A DNA stretch of 51,130 nt from Actinomycetota bacterium (GTDB lineage Bacteria > Actinomycetota > Actinomycetes > Streptosporangiales > Streptosporangiaceae): contig DAHVAR010000025.1 in assembly GCA_027314515.1 (NCBI GenBank), forward strand, positions 1 through 51,130, read 5' to 3'. A program made the position numbers and the translations under genes. Shown piece after piece: positions 1 to 7,827 of this stretch. The notes under the pieces were generated by a model. It had not been told where the DNA came from, did not search any database, and worked only from the letters and a program-made list of their open reading frames with translations. Within the stretch, counting starts at the first letter, position 1, and each line of letters begins with the position of its first letter.

Positions 1-1627
1 GGAGATCTTCGAGGCTGGCGAGACGGCGCGGGCCCGGCTGGATGACGTGTCTGGCCTGGTCCAGGAGCTGACGGATGTCGCGGATGCGCTTGTTGATCGT
101 CTCTGGCCGGACGCTGAACAAGGCGGCGATGGCGACCTGCGGCAGCGCTAGGCGCTGGTGGAGGGTGGTGGCCAGGAGCCGGTCGGCCAGGGTCAGGACG
201 GGGCGGCGGCCGGTGCCGGGGGCGGCCAGCCGGGGGCGGTGGCCGCGGCGCTTGTCCAGGCTTGTCTCCCGCTGCTGGTCGTGCAGGCTCATCAGCTGGT
301 CGATCAGGGTGTCCCACTCGCGGGCCTGCAGGCCGGTCAGCGCCGGGTGGCACAGCCAGGTCAGGTCGGGGCTGGGCTGGTCGAAGGGGTCCGGCGCAGT
401 AGTGACCCGGGCGTCGTATGCCTCGGGCCGCATGGTGTAGTTCCAGTCGCCGTGCCAGTCGTGCCGTGCGAGCGGCAGGGCGCTCATCTGTGCGTCGCTA
501 ATCTTGATTCCGGTGTCGTAGGTGCTGTCGTCCAGTTCGGCGCGTACCCGCAGCCCGGTCCGGGTGGTGGTCGCGGCGATGGTCTGCACGACGACCTCGT
601 GGCTGGTCAGCGGCCGTCCTCGCCAGTTCATCGTGATGTGGGAGAACAGCCGGTGCTCCACCTTGTTCCACTTCGACGTCCCGGGCGGGAAATGGCAGCA
701 GGTGATCTCCAGCCCGGTCTCCACGGCCAGCGCTGCAAGCTCGGCCTTCCACGCCCGGGTGCGGTAGCCGTTGGAGCCGCCCGCGTCAGCGGTGATCAGC
801 AGCCGCCGGGCGGCCGGGTACTGACCGCTGCCCGCTGCCTTCCACCAGCGGCGGATCGACTCGACGGCGAACGCGGCGGTGTCATGGTCAGTGCCAACCG
901 ACACCCAGCCGGCGTTCGCGGCCAGGTCATAGACACCGTAGGGCACTGCCTTGCCTGCGCTGTCCCCGGGGAAGTCATGGGTGCGGGTGGCTTCCGGCTC
1001 GCCCTTGGGCCGCCATTCCCGGCCCGCGTTCTTGAACTCGCCGACGAGCTCTTTCTTCTTGGTGTCCACGCTGATCACCGGATCGGCGGTGTTCTGGTGC
1101 GCTTTGGCCTGCTCGTTGATATACCGGAACTGCGCGTCCCGGTCCGGGTGCCGCTGGCCCTCGATGGTCTTGGCATTGCCCTGCAGGCTGAACCCCTCCG
1201 CGCGCAGCAGGTCCCCGACGGTATCAGCGCCGACCCGGTGCCCCTGACGGGTCAGCTCGTCCGCCAGGTTGCGGGTCGACCTGGTCGTCCATCGCAGCGG
1301 CGACATCGGATCGCCCCGCTCCTGCGGTTCCACCAGGGCCAGCAGCGCCGGGCGCAGCCCCGCATCCAGGTCAGCGGCCCGCTTGCGTCCCCCGCCCGGC
1401 CGGCGTGCCCGGCCCAGCGGCTCCGCCCCGGCGTCCAGCTCATCCACGCCCAGCGACACCGTGGCCTCGCGAACCCCGGCAGCCCGCGCTACCAGCCGGA
1501 TCCCGCCGTGGCCCAGCGACCGCGCCTCGGCGCCCATCAGCAGCCGCCGCTGCCGCTCATCCAGATGCGGGAAGATCACCGCGAACTTTACCGCCAGGAC
1601 CTGCACTGCTTCCTCATTGACGCCCAT
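1..1627 (-). CDS. ISAzo13-type DDE transposase, 3' end beyond the window
   Basis: Reading the minus strand from an ATG at 1627 gives one uninterrupted frame that is still open at base 1, so at least 540 residues are present and the C-terminus lies outside the window. The transposase cuts and joins the element's ends. Visible family marks are an early segment reading FPHLDERQRRLL, an aspartate in VISVDTKKKELVG, a second aspartate in LITADAGGSNGY, and the hallmark block HFPPGTSKWNKVEHRLFS followed by MNWRGRPL, which supplies the glutamate of the DDE triad. These motifs are characteristic of the ISAzo13 family (Rhodopirellula-type DDE transposase). The C-terminal part contains an HTH-like stretch (LPQVAIAALFSVRPETINKR). 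No frameshift or internal stop was found, so the copy may be intact. Confidence 0.85.
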   Translation of the reverse strand, partial: MGVNEEAVQVLAVKFAVIFPHLDERQRRLLMGAEARSLGHGGIRLVARAAGVREATVSLGVDELDAGAEPLGRARRPGGGRKRAADLDAGLRPALLALVEPQERGDPMSPLRWTTRSTRNLADELTRQGHRVGADTVGDLLRAEGFSLQGNAKTIEGQRHPDRDAQFRYINEQAKAHQNTADPVISVDTKKKELVGEFKNAGREWRPKGEPEATRTHDFPGDSAGKAVPYGVYDLAANAGWVSVGTDHDTAAFAVESIRRWWKAAGSGQYPAARRLLITADAGGSNGYRTRAWKAELAALAVETGLEITCCHFPPGTSKWNKVEHRLFSHITMNWRGRPLTSHEVVVQTIAATTTRTGLRVRAELDDSTYDTGIKISDAQMSALPLARHDWHGDWNYTMRPEAYDARVTTAPDPFDQPSPDLTWLCHPALTGLQAREWDTLIDQLMSLHDQQRETSLDKRRGHRPRLAAPGTGRRPVLTLADRLLATTLHQRLALPQVAIAALFSVRPETINKRIRDIRQLLDQARHVIQPGPRRLASLEDL

Positions 1628-1660
1628 ACCACATCAGGATGCCGTATTACAGGAAGCTAC

Positions 1661-1688
1661 GGGTTATTTTTCGGCAGGCTCTTAACTC
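1661..1688 (-). repeat. probable terminal inverted repeat of the insertion sequence
   Basis: On the minus strand this 28-base stretch begins GAGTTAAGAGCCTGCC and runs into an A-rich block and AACCC. It lies 34 to 61 bases upstream of the transposase start, where the end of an ISAzo13-type element is expected. The matching end is off the window, so this is inferred from position and composition. Confidence 0.5.
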
Positions 1689-2031
1689 CCCGGCATTGAG
1701 CCTAGGTGCGCTGATCGCGGATGACGGGACCTGATGCTGGCGCGCCACCGGAGGCTGGCCGACGGGCCCGGCACCGGATGCGGGCAGCCGGGCGACCGGA
1801 CTGGGCGTAAGGATCTTGATGCGATGACCATCGAGCAGGACCTGGCCTTGGTCCAGCCTGTCCCGCAGATTCATTGTGCGCCCAGGGCAGTGATGGTTTG
1901 AGCCAGACCTGCTGCACGGCCACCCGCAGATTCCCGGCCAGTCTTGAGCTTTGATCTTCCCCGCCAGGATCCTGGCGCCTACCAGGAGGACGTCGGAGAG
2001 TCGAAACGGGGAGCTGCGGGATACTCGCCGG
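1689..2031. other. non-coding flank of the insertion sequence
   Basis: About 340 bases between the IS end and the next recognisable coding sequence. Frames on both strands are short and show no motif I recognise. The IS may have landed in already decayed DNA. Confidence 0.4.
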
Positions 2032-2700
2032 GTGAGCTTCGATCCTTATGCCCCGTACGGTGCGGTGACCACGTCGACGGTCCGCGTGGTGACCTGGAAT
2101 GTCTGGGGACGGTACGGCCCGAGGCACGAGAGAAGGCGGGCTGGCCTGGAAGACATCCTGGCCGAAGCCCGCCGGACATTGTCTGCCTTGTCGAGGCCTG
2201 GCGTAACGGCGGATCAGGCCAGCCCGAACGGATAGCAAAGCGGCTGGGACTGCCGCACCACTGTTTTGCTGGTGACTGGCAGCAGGAAGACTGGGCGTCA
2301 GGGATCGGCCCTGTCTGCCGGTGGCCGATGTCTGCGCTGCAGCGGCGCTCGCTACGTGCTGAAGACGGCACGGGCGACGGCCAGATGCTGCACGTCACGA
2401 TCGCTGGCGGGCGCGGACCTATCCAGCTATTCGCGGTCATGCTTGACTATCCGCTCGATGCCAGTGCCACCCGCCAGGACCAGGTGCGACAGCTGGTCCG
2501 CTTCGTCAGCGAGGTCGTCTCCCGCCGCGATCTGGCTATCGTCTGCGGTGACTTCAACGCAGGCCCGGATTCCGACGAGATTAGGATGCTCACCGGCCGT
2601 GCAGCCACGGCAGTTCCCCACCTCGTGTTCTACGACAGCTGGGAAGTGACAGGCGACGGTTCTCCGGGCTATACCTGGTCCAACCGGAATCCGCTCGCGG
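2032..2700 (+). pseudogene. endonuclease/exonuclease/phosphatase (EEP) family protein, frameshifted and truncated
   Basis: EEP proteins are metal-dependent phosphodiesterases acting on DNA, phospholipids or phosphates. The N-terminal motif VRVVTWNVWGRYGP (WN motif) lies in the frame beginning at a GTG at 2032. Near 2165-2175 the family sequence jumps to another frame, where PDIVCLVEAWR (catalytic E) and later VVCGDFNAGPDSDE-type residues (IVCGDFNAGPDSDE) and GYTWSNRNP are read. A change of one base modulo three therefore separates the halves. The C-terminal catalytic SDH-type block expected after TWSN is missing; the frame ends in unrelated residues just before the next gene. Both lesions make the gene non-functional. 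Confidence 0.75.
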
Positions 2701-2764
2701 CCATGCGGGCCGCCAAAGGGTGCAGCGCGCGGTGCCCGCAGGTGCCAGGAGGATGAGGAGCGTC

Positions 2765-3349
2765 GTGTTCGCCGGTCAGCTCGACACGCCCGAACCATCC
2801 GTCCGCCTGGTGCGGCCTGTCGTTGAGCGTGATGCGTCACTGAGCCTTCAATGGCTTGGCGGCGAGCACGGCCGGACCACCATGCTCATGATGGGCGTGC
2901 CCGCCGACCTGATTGAGGCGCCAACCCTCGACCACGAGAAGTCGCGGATCAGCAGCTTTATCAATCGGGATGACCAGTACAACTGGATGATCGAGCGTGA
3001 CTCCAGTGTGATCGGATCGATCTGGGTCGACTGCCGCGCATCCGCAGTCCTCGGCGCGCCAGCGGTGTCCTGCATGATTGGCGACCCGGCAGCGCGAGGC
3101 CGCGGAACGGCCCGTCACGCACTAATGGCCGTCGTGCAGTTCCTCTTCGGCCGCGAGGCCAGCGAGGTCTTCGCCCGGGCGCTCGTCTGCAACTACATAA
3201 GCGCCGGCCTGCTGACAATTGCCGGCTTCGCCCGTCTCAACGAGCCATACGCTGACCCCGACGACGGACTGCGGTGGCAGAACTTCGTGATCCGTCACCC
3301 GCAACGACGCGGAACCCCGGCCAGCAACCCCGCCAAGCCAGCTAGCTAA
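2765..3349 (+). CDS. GNAT family N-acetyltransferase
   Basis: A protein of about 194 residues resembling GCN5-related acyltransferases, which move acetyl from acetyl-CoA to an amine. The acetyl-CoA binding loop appears as DPAARGRGTARHAL, followed by the helix and the NYISAGLLTIAGF segment that corresponds to motif B. I place the start at GTG 2765, because GAGGAG lies 4 bases before it; an ATG at 2753 sits directly on an AGGAGG and is too close. The gene begins immediately after the dead EEP gene, whose missing 3' end it may have replaced. The substrate cannot be read from sequence. Confidence 0.72.
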   Translation: MFAGQLDTPEPSVRLVRPVVERDASLSLQWLGGEHGRTTMLMMGVPADLIEAPTLDHEKSRISSFINRDDQYNWMIERDSSVIGSIWVDCRASAVLGAPAVSCMIGDPAARGRGTARHALMAVVQFLFGREASEVFARALVCNYISAGLLTIAGFARLNEPYADPDDGLRWQNFVIRHPQRRGTPASNPAKPAS

Positions 3350-3729
3350 CCCATGCTGCTGACTGTGGCCCTCTGCGCCCTGGGGTCGGCTTGCCCGGCA
3401 GCGGTAGGCCGCCGAAGTCGGTGCCGAGTCCTGGCGGGGCCGCGTCCGGGCCGTCCATGTTCGCACCCGTCATGGATCTGCTGGCAGAACTCGATCGGGC
3501 AGGCCCTGCGCGCGCAGATCTCCCAATCAAGCGCGACGCTCACGAGCTGGCGACTGAGCGCGGCGGGCGCTCAGAACGGCGGTTAGCGAGCAGCGTGGTG
3601 GTCATGCTTGCCGCCGGTGATCGGCCTGGTCCGAGTGACACTGGGTGGCGACGCTACAGGTGACATGCCCGTCTGAGGAGGCGCGGAGCCGCTTCGGTGA
3701 CACGGACTACGGCGATAGCCGATCCTTGG
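3350..3729. other. no recognisable gene
   Basis: About 380 bases between the GNAT gene and the next relic. Short frames exist on both strands, for example a plus-strand frame to 3663, but none shows a recognisable domain or a convincing ribosome binding site. The composition matches the surroundings. Confidence 0.35.
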
Positions 3730-4138
3730 TCACGGGGGTAGGAGTTCTTGCCGACGCTTGATCTGGGAGAGCCCGGCCGGGTTGATCACCACGGTCCAGC
3801 CTTCGCCGCGGCGCTCTAGGTATGCCAGTACCGCGTCCGGTCGCACAGTCGGCTCATAGGACCAGGTACGCCCGTATCGCGTATGGCGCGCCGAGTTCCA
3901 CAGCCATGTTCCGGTCCGCCGTCCATGACATCCTCTGCCGGCGCTCGCTGCCGAGCCTCGGTAAACCGTGAGTGGTGACGCGGGGCGCCCGGTGCTGACC
4001 GGAGGATAGGAGAAGAAACCGGCACGCTCGAAGACCTCGATTCACGACGCCTCGCTGACGCCAGAGGTCGGCGAGTCGTCGCGCGTCCAGGCAAAGGCCC
4101 GAGCCGCAATCAGATCCCAGCAGATGCCAGCCACTCAC
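3730..4138 (-). pseudogene. multiply frameshifted relic of a small actinobacterial protein
   Basis: Reading the minus strand and moving between frames gives continuous, protein-like sequence. The N-terminal part, from ATG 4138, ends in DARRLADLWRQRG. After a first shift, near 4045, comes IEVFERAGFFSYPPVSTGRP and LTVYRG. A second frame supplies RMSWTADRNMAVELG. A third shift restores YGRTWSYEPTVRPDAVLAYL and EGWTVVINPAGL, ending at TGA 3730-3732. The order of a VYRG segment, a MSWT..DR segment and a V.PDAVLA..ERGEG..VV.NP segment recalls small uncharacterised actinobacterial and phage proteins, possibly ADP-ribosyltransferase-like; this likeness is from memory. At least three frame changes are needed, so the gene is dead. 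Confidence 0.6.
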
Positions 4139-4209
4139 AGCTTGGCCACGTGGTCGCTGAACTGCGAGCGCCGCAGCAACGTCTGACTTGCGATACTACG
4201 CAACCCCTG

Positions 4210-4239
4210 TATATCGTGCCGATACATCAACACGATATA
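4210..4239. promoter_or_regulatory. inverted repeat, candidate operator before the methyltransferase gene
   Basis: TATATCGTG at 4210-4218 is mirrored exactly by CACGATATA at 4231-4239, with a 12-base spacer. Arm centres are 21 bases apart, about two helical turns, as expected for a dimeric regulator. The site is AT-rich in a GC-rich region and lies 50 bases before the methyltransferase start. PadR-type operators often have ATATCG-like arms, so that family is one guess. No regulator gene is adjacent. Confidence 0.5.
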
Positions 4240-4289
4240 TCACTGGCTGGACCGCGTCATCCGGCGCCGACAGCCAGAGAGGCAGCGAC

Positions 4290-5036
4290 ATGGCCGGCGC
4301 GCAGCTGTATGACACCATCGGAGCCACCTACACCGTGACGCGGCGCACCGAGCCGCGGATCGCCGCGCAGGTCTGGGCCGCGCTCGGCGACGCGCGGACG
4401 GTGCTGAACGTCGGCGCTGGCACCGGGTCCTACGAACCGCCCGGCCGCGACGTGACAGCGGTGGAACCGTCGGCGGTCATGCGGGCGCAGCGTCCGGTCG
4501 GCGCGCCGCCGTGCGTCGATGCCTCCGCGGAGAGCCTCCCGTTCGAGGACCAGTCATTCGACGCCGCGATGGCGATCGCGACGATCCATCACTGGCCGGA
4601 CCCGGTCGCCGGGCTGCGCGAGATGCGGCGCGTCGCCCGCCGCGTGGTGGTGTTCACGCATGACACCACAACCGCGGGGTGGCTGGCCAAATTCTGGCTG
4701 ACGCGTGACTACCTGCCCGAGTTCGCCGAGCTTGTCGCAGGGCGCCCCACGGTCGGCGAGCTGGCCGGCGCGATCGGAGCACGGATCGAGCCGGTGCTCA
4801 TTCCCTGGGACTGCGCGGACGGTTTCTTCGAGGCCTACTGGCGCCGGCCCGAGGCATACCTGGACGAGAACGTCCGCCGCGGCATCTCCGGCTGGGCCAG
4901 GGTCGGGCCCCAAGCCGAGCAGCGGGCAGTGCGAAGCCTGCGTGCCGACCTTGTCTCTGGCCGGTGGACAGAGCGCAACAACGACCTCGTCAATCTCGAC
5001 GCTGCAGAGCTCGGCCTCCGCCTACTCATCGCCTGA
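4290..5036 (+). CDS. class I SAM-dependent methyltransferase
   Basis: A protein of 248 residues with the Rossmann-type methyltransferase fold. Motif I is VLNVGAGTGSYEP near residues 34-46, an acidic residue follows in TAVEPS, and the Methyltransf_11 core continues with SAESLPFEDQSFDAAM and HHWPDPVAGLREMRRV. I choose ATG 4290 because AGAGGCAG lies just upstream and the family begins near YD.IG..Y; the frame is open further upstream but lacks a better start. The substrate is unknown. The gene sits directly upstream of the inositol-phosphate-synthase-like gene, with only 28 bases between them, so the two are probably co-transcribed from the promoter at the inverted repeat. Confidence 0.82.
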   Translation: MAGAQLYDTIGATYTVTRRTEPRIAAQVWAALGDARTVLNVGAGTGSYEPPGRDVTAVEPSAVMRAQRPVGAPPCVDASAESLPFEDQSFDAAMAIATIHHWPDPVAGLREMRRVARRVVVFTHDTTTAGWLAKFWLTRDYLPEFAELVAGRPTVGELAGAIGARIEPVLIPWDCADGFFEAYWRRPEAYLDENVRRGISGWARVGPQAEQRAVRSLRADLVSGRWTERNNDLVNLDAAELGLRLLIA

Positions 5037-5064
5037 GCCCGTGACCTCCGGCAAGCAGGGCCAC

Positions 5065-6021
5065 ATGAGCGAGGCAGTCAAAGTTGCTGTTATCGGAACG
5101 GGCAATAACATTTCAGCGCTCGTGCAGGGAATAGCGCTGTACCGCGCCACCGGCAGCCTGGTCGGAATCCGCACGCCGGTGCTCGACGGACTGGGCGTCG
5201 GCGACATCGAGTTCATGGCGGCTTTCGCCATCTCCCCGGAGAAGATCGGGCGGGATCTGACCGAGGCCATCTTCCTGCCGCCAAACAACTTTCCCCGGCT
5301 CGCTGCCGGGCTGCCGCTTTCCGGGGTCACGGTGCGCCGCGGTCTCACCGATGCCACTGGGGCCGAACGCGTAGCCCAAGAGCTTGCCGGGGCTGAGGTC
5401 GTGCTCTATGCGGCGCCCAGCGGCCGGCCAGAGACGGCGCGTTCCTATGCCGAGGCGGCGCTGCGGGCGGGGGCGGCGTTCATCAACACCACCTCCGACC
5501 CGGTGGCCCGCGAACGGCTTTGCCTGGATCGGTTCGTCACGGCCGGCCTGCCGCTGCTAGGAGACGACCTGGCCAGCCAGTTCGGCACCTCAGTCGTGCA
5601 TTCCGCCCTGCTGCGGCTGCTGGCAGAGCGGGGACTCACCCTGACCAGCTCGTACCAGGTGAACCTGGGAGGCACCGAGGACTTCAGGAACCTGGTCGAG
5701 CACGGCAACACCAAGCTGCAGTCCAAACTCAACGCCCTCGCCGCCGATGCAGCCGCAGCGGGCCGAGTGCAGCTAGCCCCGCTCGGGTACCTGCCGCACC
5801 TGAAGTCGCACAAGGTGGCGCACATCAGCATCGAGGCGCAGGCCTGGGACGGTACCCCAGTGAGCCTGGATGTGAAGCTCAAAGTGCACGACCCTAGCGA
5901 TGCCGCCGGAGTGACCATCGACCTGATCCGGATGGCGGCGAGCGCGCTGCGGCAACGGCGCGCCGGCTATCCCGCCGAGGCAACGGCGCTACTCAAATCC
6001 CCGCCAGGGACACCGGCTTGA
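5065..6021 (+). CDS. inositol-3-phosphate synthase-like protein
   Basis: Family members convert glucose 6-phosphate to inositol 1-phosphate with NAD. The glycine-rich NAD site is VAVIGTGNNISALVQG at the N-terminus. Later blocks match the family: GDDLASQFGTSVVHSALL, QVNLGGTEDFRNL, and SLDVKLKVHDPSDAAGVTID. The length, 318 residues, is shorter than the roughly 360 usual for actinobacterial enzymes, so this may be a divergent paralogue. ATG 5065 follows AGCAGGG; a GTG at 5041 is in the same frame. It follows the methyltransferase gene closely, which suggests a shared role, perhaps modification of an inositol or cyclitol product; that is inference. Confidence 0.75.
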   Translation: MSEAVKVAVIGTGNNISALVQGIALYRATGSLVGIRTPVLDGLGVGDIEFMAAFAISPEKIGRDLTEAIFLPPNNFPRLAAGLPLSGVTVRRGLTDATGAERVAQELAGAEVVLYAAPSGRPETARSYAEAALRAGAAFINTTSDPVARERLCLDRFVTAGLPLLGDDLASQFGTSVVHSALLRLLAERGLTLTSSYQVNLGGTEDFRNLVEHGNTKLQSKLNALAADAAAAGRVQLAPLGYLPHLKSHKVAHISIEAQAWDGTPVSLDVKLKVHDPSDAAGVTIDLIRMAASALRQRRAGYPAEATALLKSPPGTPA

Positions 6022-6240
6022 CTGGCGGCCGACGGCGCGGTGACCGTCTGCGAAGACGGCGACGGTGACCAGGACCATGTCGCCGTCAACCGCGATTTCC
6101 TGCTGCAAGCTCTGGCCGCCGGAGCCCGGGACCAGCTGATGCTGGAGTTCGGCGCCCCTACCGCGCCCCTGGCAATCCGCCGGACCGACACCGACAAGCC
6201 CTTTCCCTACTGGTGCCAGTCCGCCTGGACAACTAACCCG
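6022..6240 (+). pseudogene. fragment resembling the C-terminus of a DNA polymerase III beta-like domain
   Basis: The translation from 6022 contains HVAVNRDFLLQALAAG, RDQLMLEFGAPTAPLAIR and DTDKPF. This is the layout of the last domain of sliding-clamp-like proteins (VAFN..FL..AL, then E...P..P..IR). In actinobacteria such domains occur attached to MerR-type regulators. No N-terminal part exists upstream, because the inositol-phosphate-synthase-like gene ends at 6021 in the same frame, and the final MPVR-like strand is missing. I read this as a truncated remnant. Confidence 0.5.
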
Positions 6241-6317
6241 CGCCGACTACGGCGGCCTTCACCCGTTTGATCATGCCCGCAGGCAGGCCCAGTGGCGCGC
6301 AGTGCTTGGATGGGCGC

Positions 6318-6782
6318 ATGAGCGCCGAGCAGGAAACGCCGCGGGTGGTTAGCGTCACCGGTGAGATCGCGGCCGAGCCAGAGCAGATCTTCGAGCTGAT
6401 TGCCGACCCCGCTGCGCAGCCGCGCTGGGACGGCAACGACAACCTGGCCCAGGCCGCGCCGGGGCAGCGGGTCCGGCGCGCTGGTGATGTGTTCACTATG
6501 ACGCTGACCACCGGCGTCACCCGGGAGAACCACGTGGTGGAGTTCGACGAGGGCCGCCGGATTGCCTGGATGCCGGCCGAGCCGGGGCAGGCGCCGCCGG
6601 GGCATCTGTGGAGGTGGGAACTGGACCAGGCCGGCCCGGCACGCACCCGGGTCACCTGCACCTACGACTGGACCCAGCTGACCAATGAGAACGAGAACCG
6701 CATCAAACGGGCACGGGCAACCACGGCCGACCGGCTGCAGGCCTCGCTGGATCGGCTTGCGGCCCTCGCTGAGGGGGACTGA
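6318..6782 (+). CDS. SRPBCC family protein (START/polyketide-cyclase-like)
   Basis: A protein of 154 residues with the SRPBCC pattern: an opening strand and helix VSVTGEIAAEPEQIFELIAD, then DP..QPRWDG, a central FTMTLTTG..RENHVVEF and a closing TRVTCTYDWTQL with a long C-terminal helix. Such proteins bind small hydrophobic ligands and act in polyketide aromatisation, lipid transfer or stress. I chose ATG 6318 because the conserved domain starts about 9 residues later; the ribosome binding site is weak and an upstream start at 6267 is possible. No ligand can be named. Confidence 0.72.
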   Translation: MSAEQETPRVVSVTGEIAAEPEQIFELIADPAAQPRWDGNDNLAQAAPGQRVRRAGDVFTMTLTTGVTRENHVVEFDEGRRIAWMPAEPGQAPPGHLWRWELDQAGPARTRVTCTYDWTQLTNENENRIKRARATTADRLQASLDRLAALAEGD

Positions 6783-6876
6783 CTGCTCCCGCCCGGCGGC
6801 GCTGCAGACGCGCCCGCTGGTGCAGGCGGCGTGAAATTCTGGTGCCGCCTGGTGCGCCGGAGGCTAGCGTACGCGG

Positions 6877-7788
6877 ATGAGCGCTACTCCCGTCGCCGGC
6901 CTGAGCCTGCAGTTCTGCACCGATCCGGCAGAGTTCCTTGCCGCGGCGGGCGGCTACCTGGCCGCCGATCCGGTAGTCAGCACCGTCGTCACCACGGTCG
7001 CGCACCGACTGTTGTCGCAGCAGGCTGACCGGAGCGCGCAGCCCGACCGCACGTGGTGGCTGGTCGTCAGGGACGCATCCGGCGCCGTGGCCGGCGCCGG
7101 AATGCGGACAGCGCCATTTGCGCCTTACCCGCCCTTCCTGCTGCCGATGCCAGGCCAGGCAGCCGTGGCGCTGGCCGGCGCGTTGCACGAGCGCGGGGAG
7201 GAGGTGCTGGCGGTCAACGGGGCGCTTCCTGCCGTTCAGCTGTGTGCTGCCGAGCTGGCTCGGCTGTGCGGCGGTCACGTACAGGTCAGCCAGCACACGC
7301 GACTGCACGAACTCGGCGAGCTGATGCTTCCCGCGGCAGTGCCCGGCGGCCTGCAGGCGGCCACCGAGGACGACGTGGACCTGGTGACAGAGTGGTTCGC
7401 TGCCTTCGCCGGCGACGCCGACGAACAGGCTGGCCGTCCGCGCGGCAGCAGCGCGCACGAGGTACCCGACCGCGCTGAGCTGCTGCGCCGGCTCCGCGCC
7501 GGCCGACTGTGGTTCTGGGACGACCAGACCGGGCAGCGGGTGCACCTCACCGGGGTCAACCCGCCCTCGTTCGGGGTGGCCCGCATAGGACCGGTGTATA
7601 CGCCGCCGGCGGAGCGCGGGCGTGGCTGGGCAAGCAACGCTGTCGCCGAGATCTCCCGGCGGATCCGGGCCGAAGGCACACGGGTTTGCCTGTTCACCGA
7701 CCAGGCAAACCCGACCTCGAACAAGATCTACGCGGCCCTCGGCTACCAGCCAGTCGTTGACATGGCCAACCTTGTCATTGTCCGCTGA
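6877..7788 (+). CDS. GNAT family N-acetyltransferase, two-lobed
   Basis: A 303-residue protein. The N-terminal half (about 1-150) looks like a degenerate GNAT lobe. The C-terminal half carries the acetyl-CoA loop as GPVYTPPAERGRGWASNAV and motif B as CLFTDQANPTSNKIYAALGYQPV, where the N...Y...GF/Y pattern is intact. This domain order is common among actinobacterial GNAT proteins of this length. It is a single gene, 39 bases before the MBL hydrolase in the same direction. The acceptor substrate is unknown. Confidence 0.82.
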   Translation: MSATPVAGLSLQFCTDPAEFLAAAGGYLAADPVVSTVVTTVAHRLLSQQADRSAQPDRTWWLVVRDASGAVAGAGMRTAPFAPYPPFLLPMPGQAAVALAGALHERGEEVLAVNGALPAVQLCAAELARLCGGHVQVSQHTRLHELGELMLPAAVPGGLQAATEDDVDLVTEWFAAFAGDADEQAGRPRGSSAHEVPDRAELLRRLRAGRLWFWDDQTGQRVHLTGVNPPSFGVARIGPVYTPPAERGRGWASNAVAEISRRIRAEGTRVCLFTDQANPTSNKIYAALGYQPVVDMANLVIVR

Positions 7789-7827
7789 TCTCGCCGGTCC
7801 ACGCGGCCAGCTTATGGCAGGAGATGC

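Larger units (their letters stand above)
1..1688 (-). mobile_element. ISAzo13-family insertion sequence, partial
   Basis: The element is defined by the transposase and a probable terminal inverted repeat just upstream of its start. Only one end lies in the window, so the second repeat and the target-site duplication cannot be checked here. Confidence 0.7.

Noticed and set aside
158-1699. 513-codon open frame on the plus strand
   Set aside because: It is antisense to the transposase frame, which carries clear DDE and ISAzo13 motifs; the plus translation is compositionally biased and has no domain.
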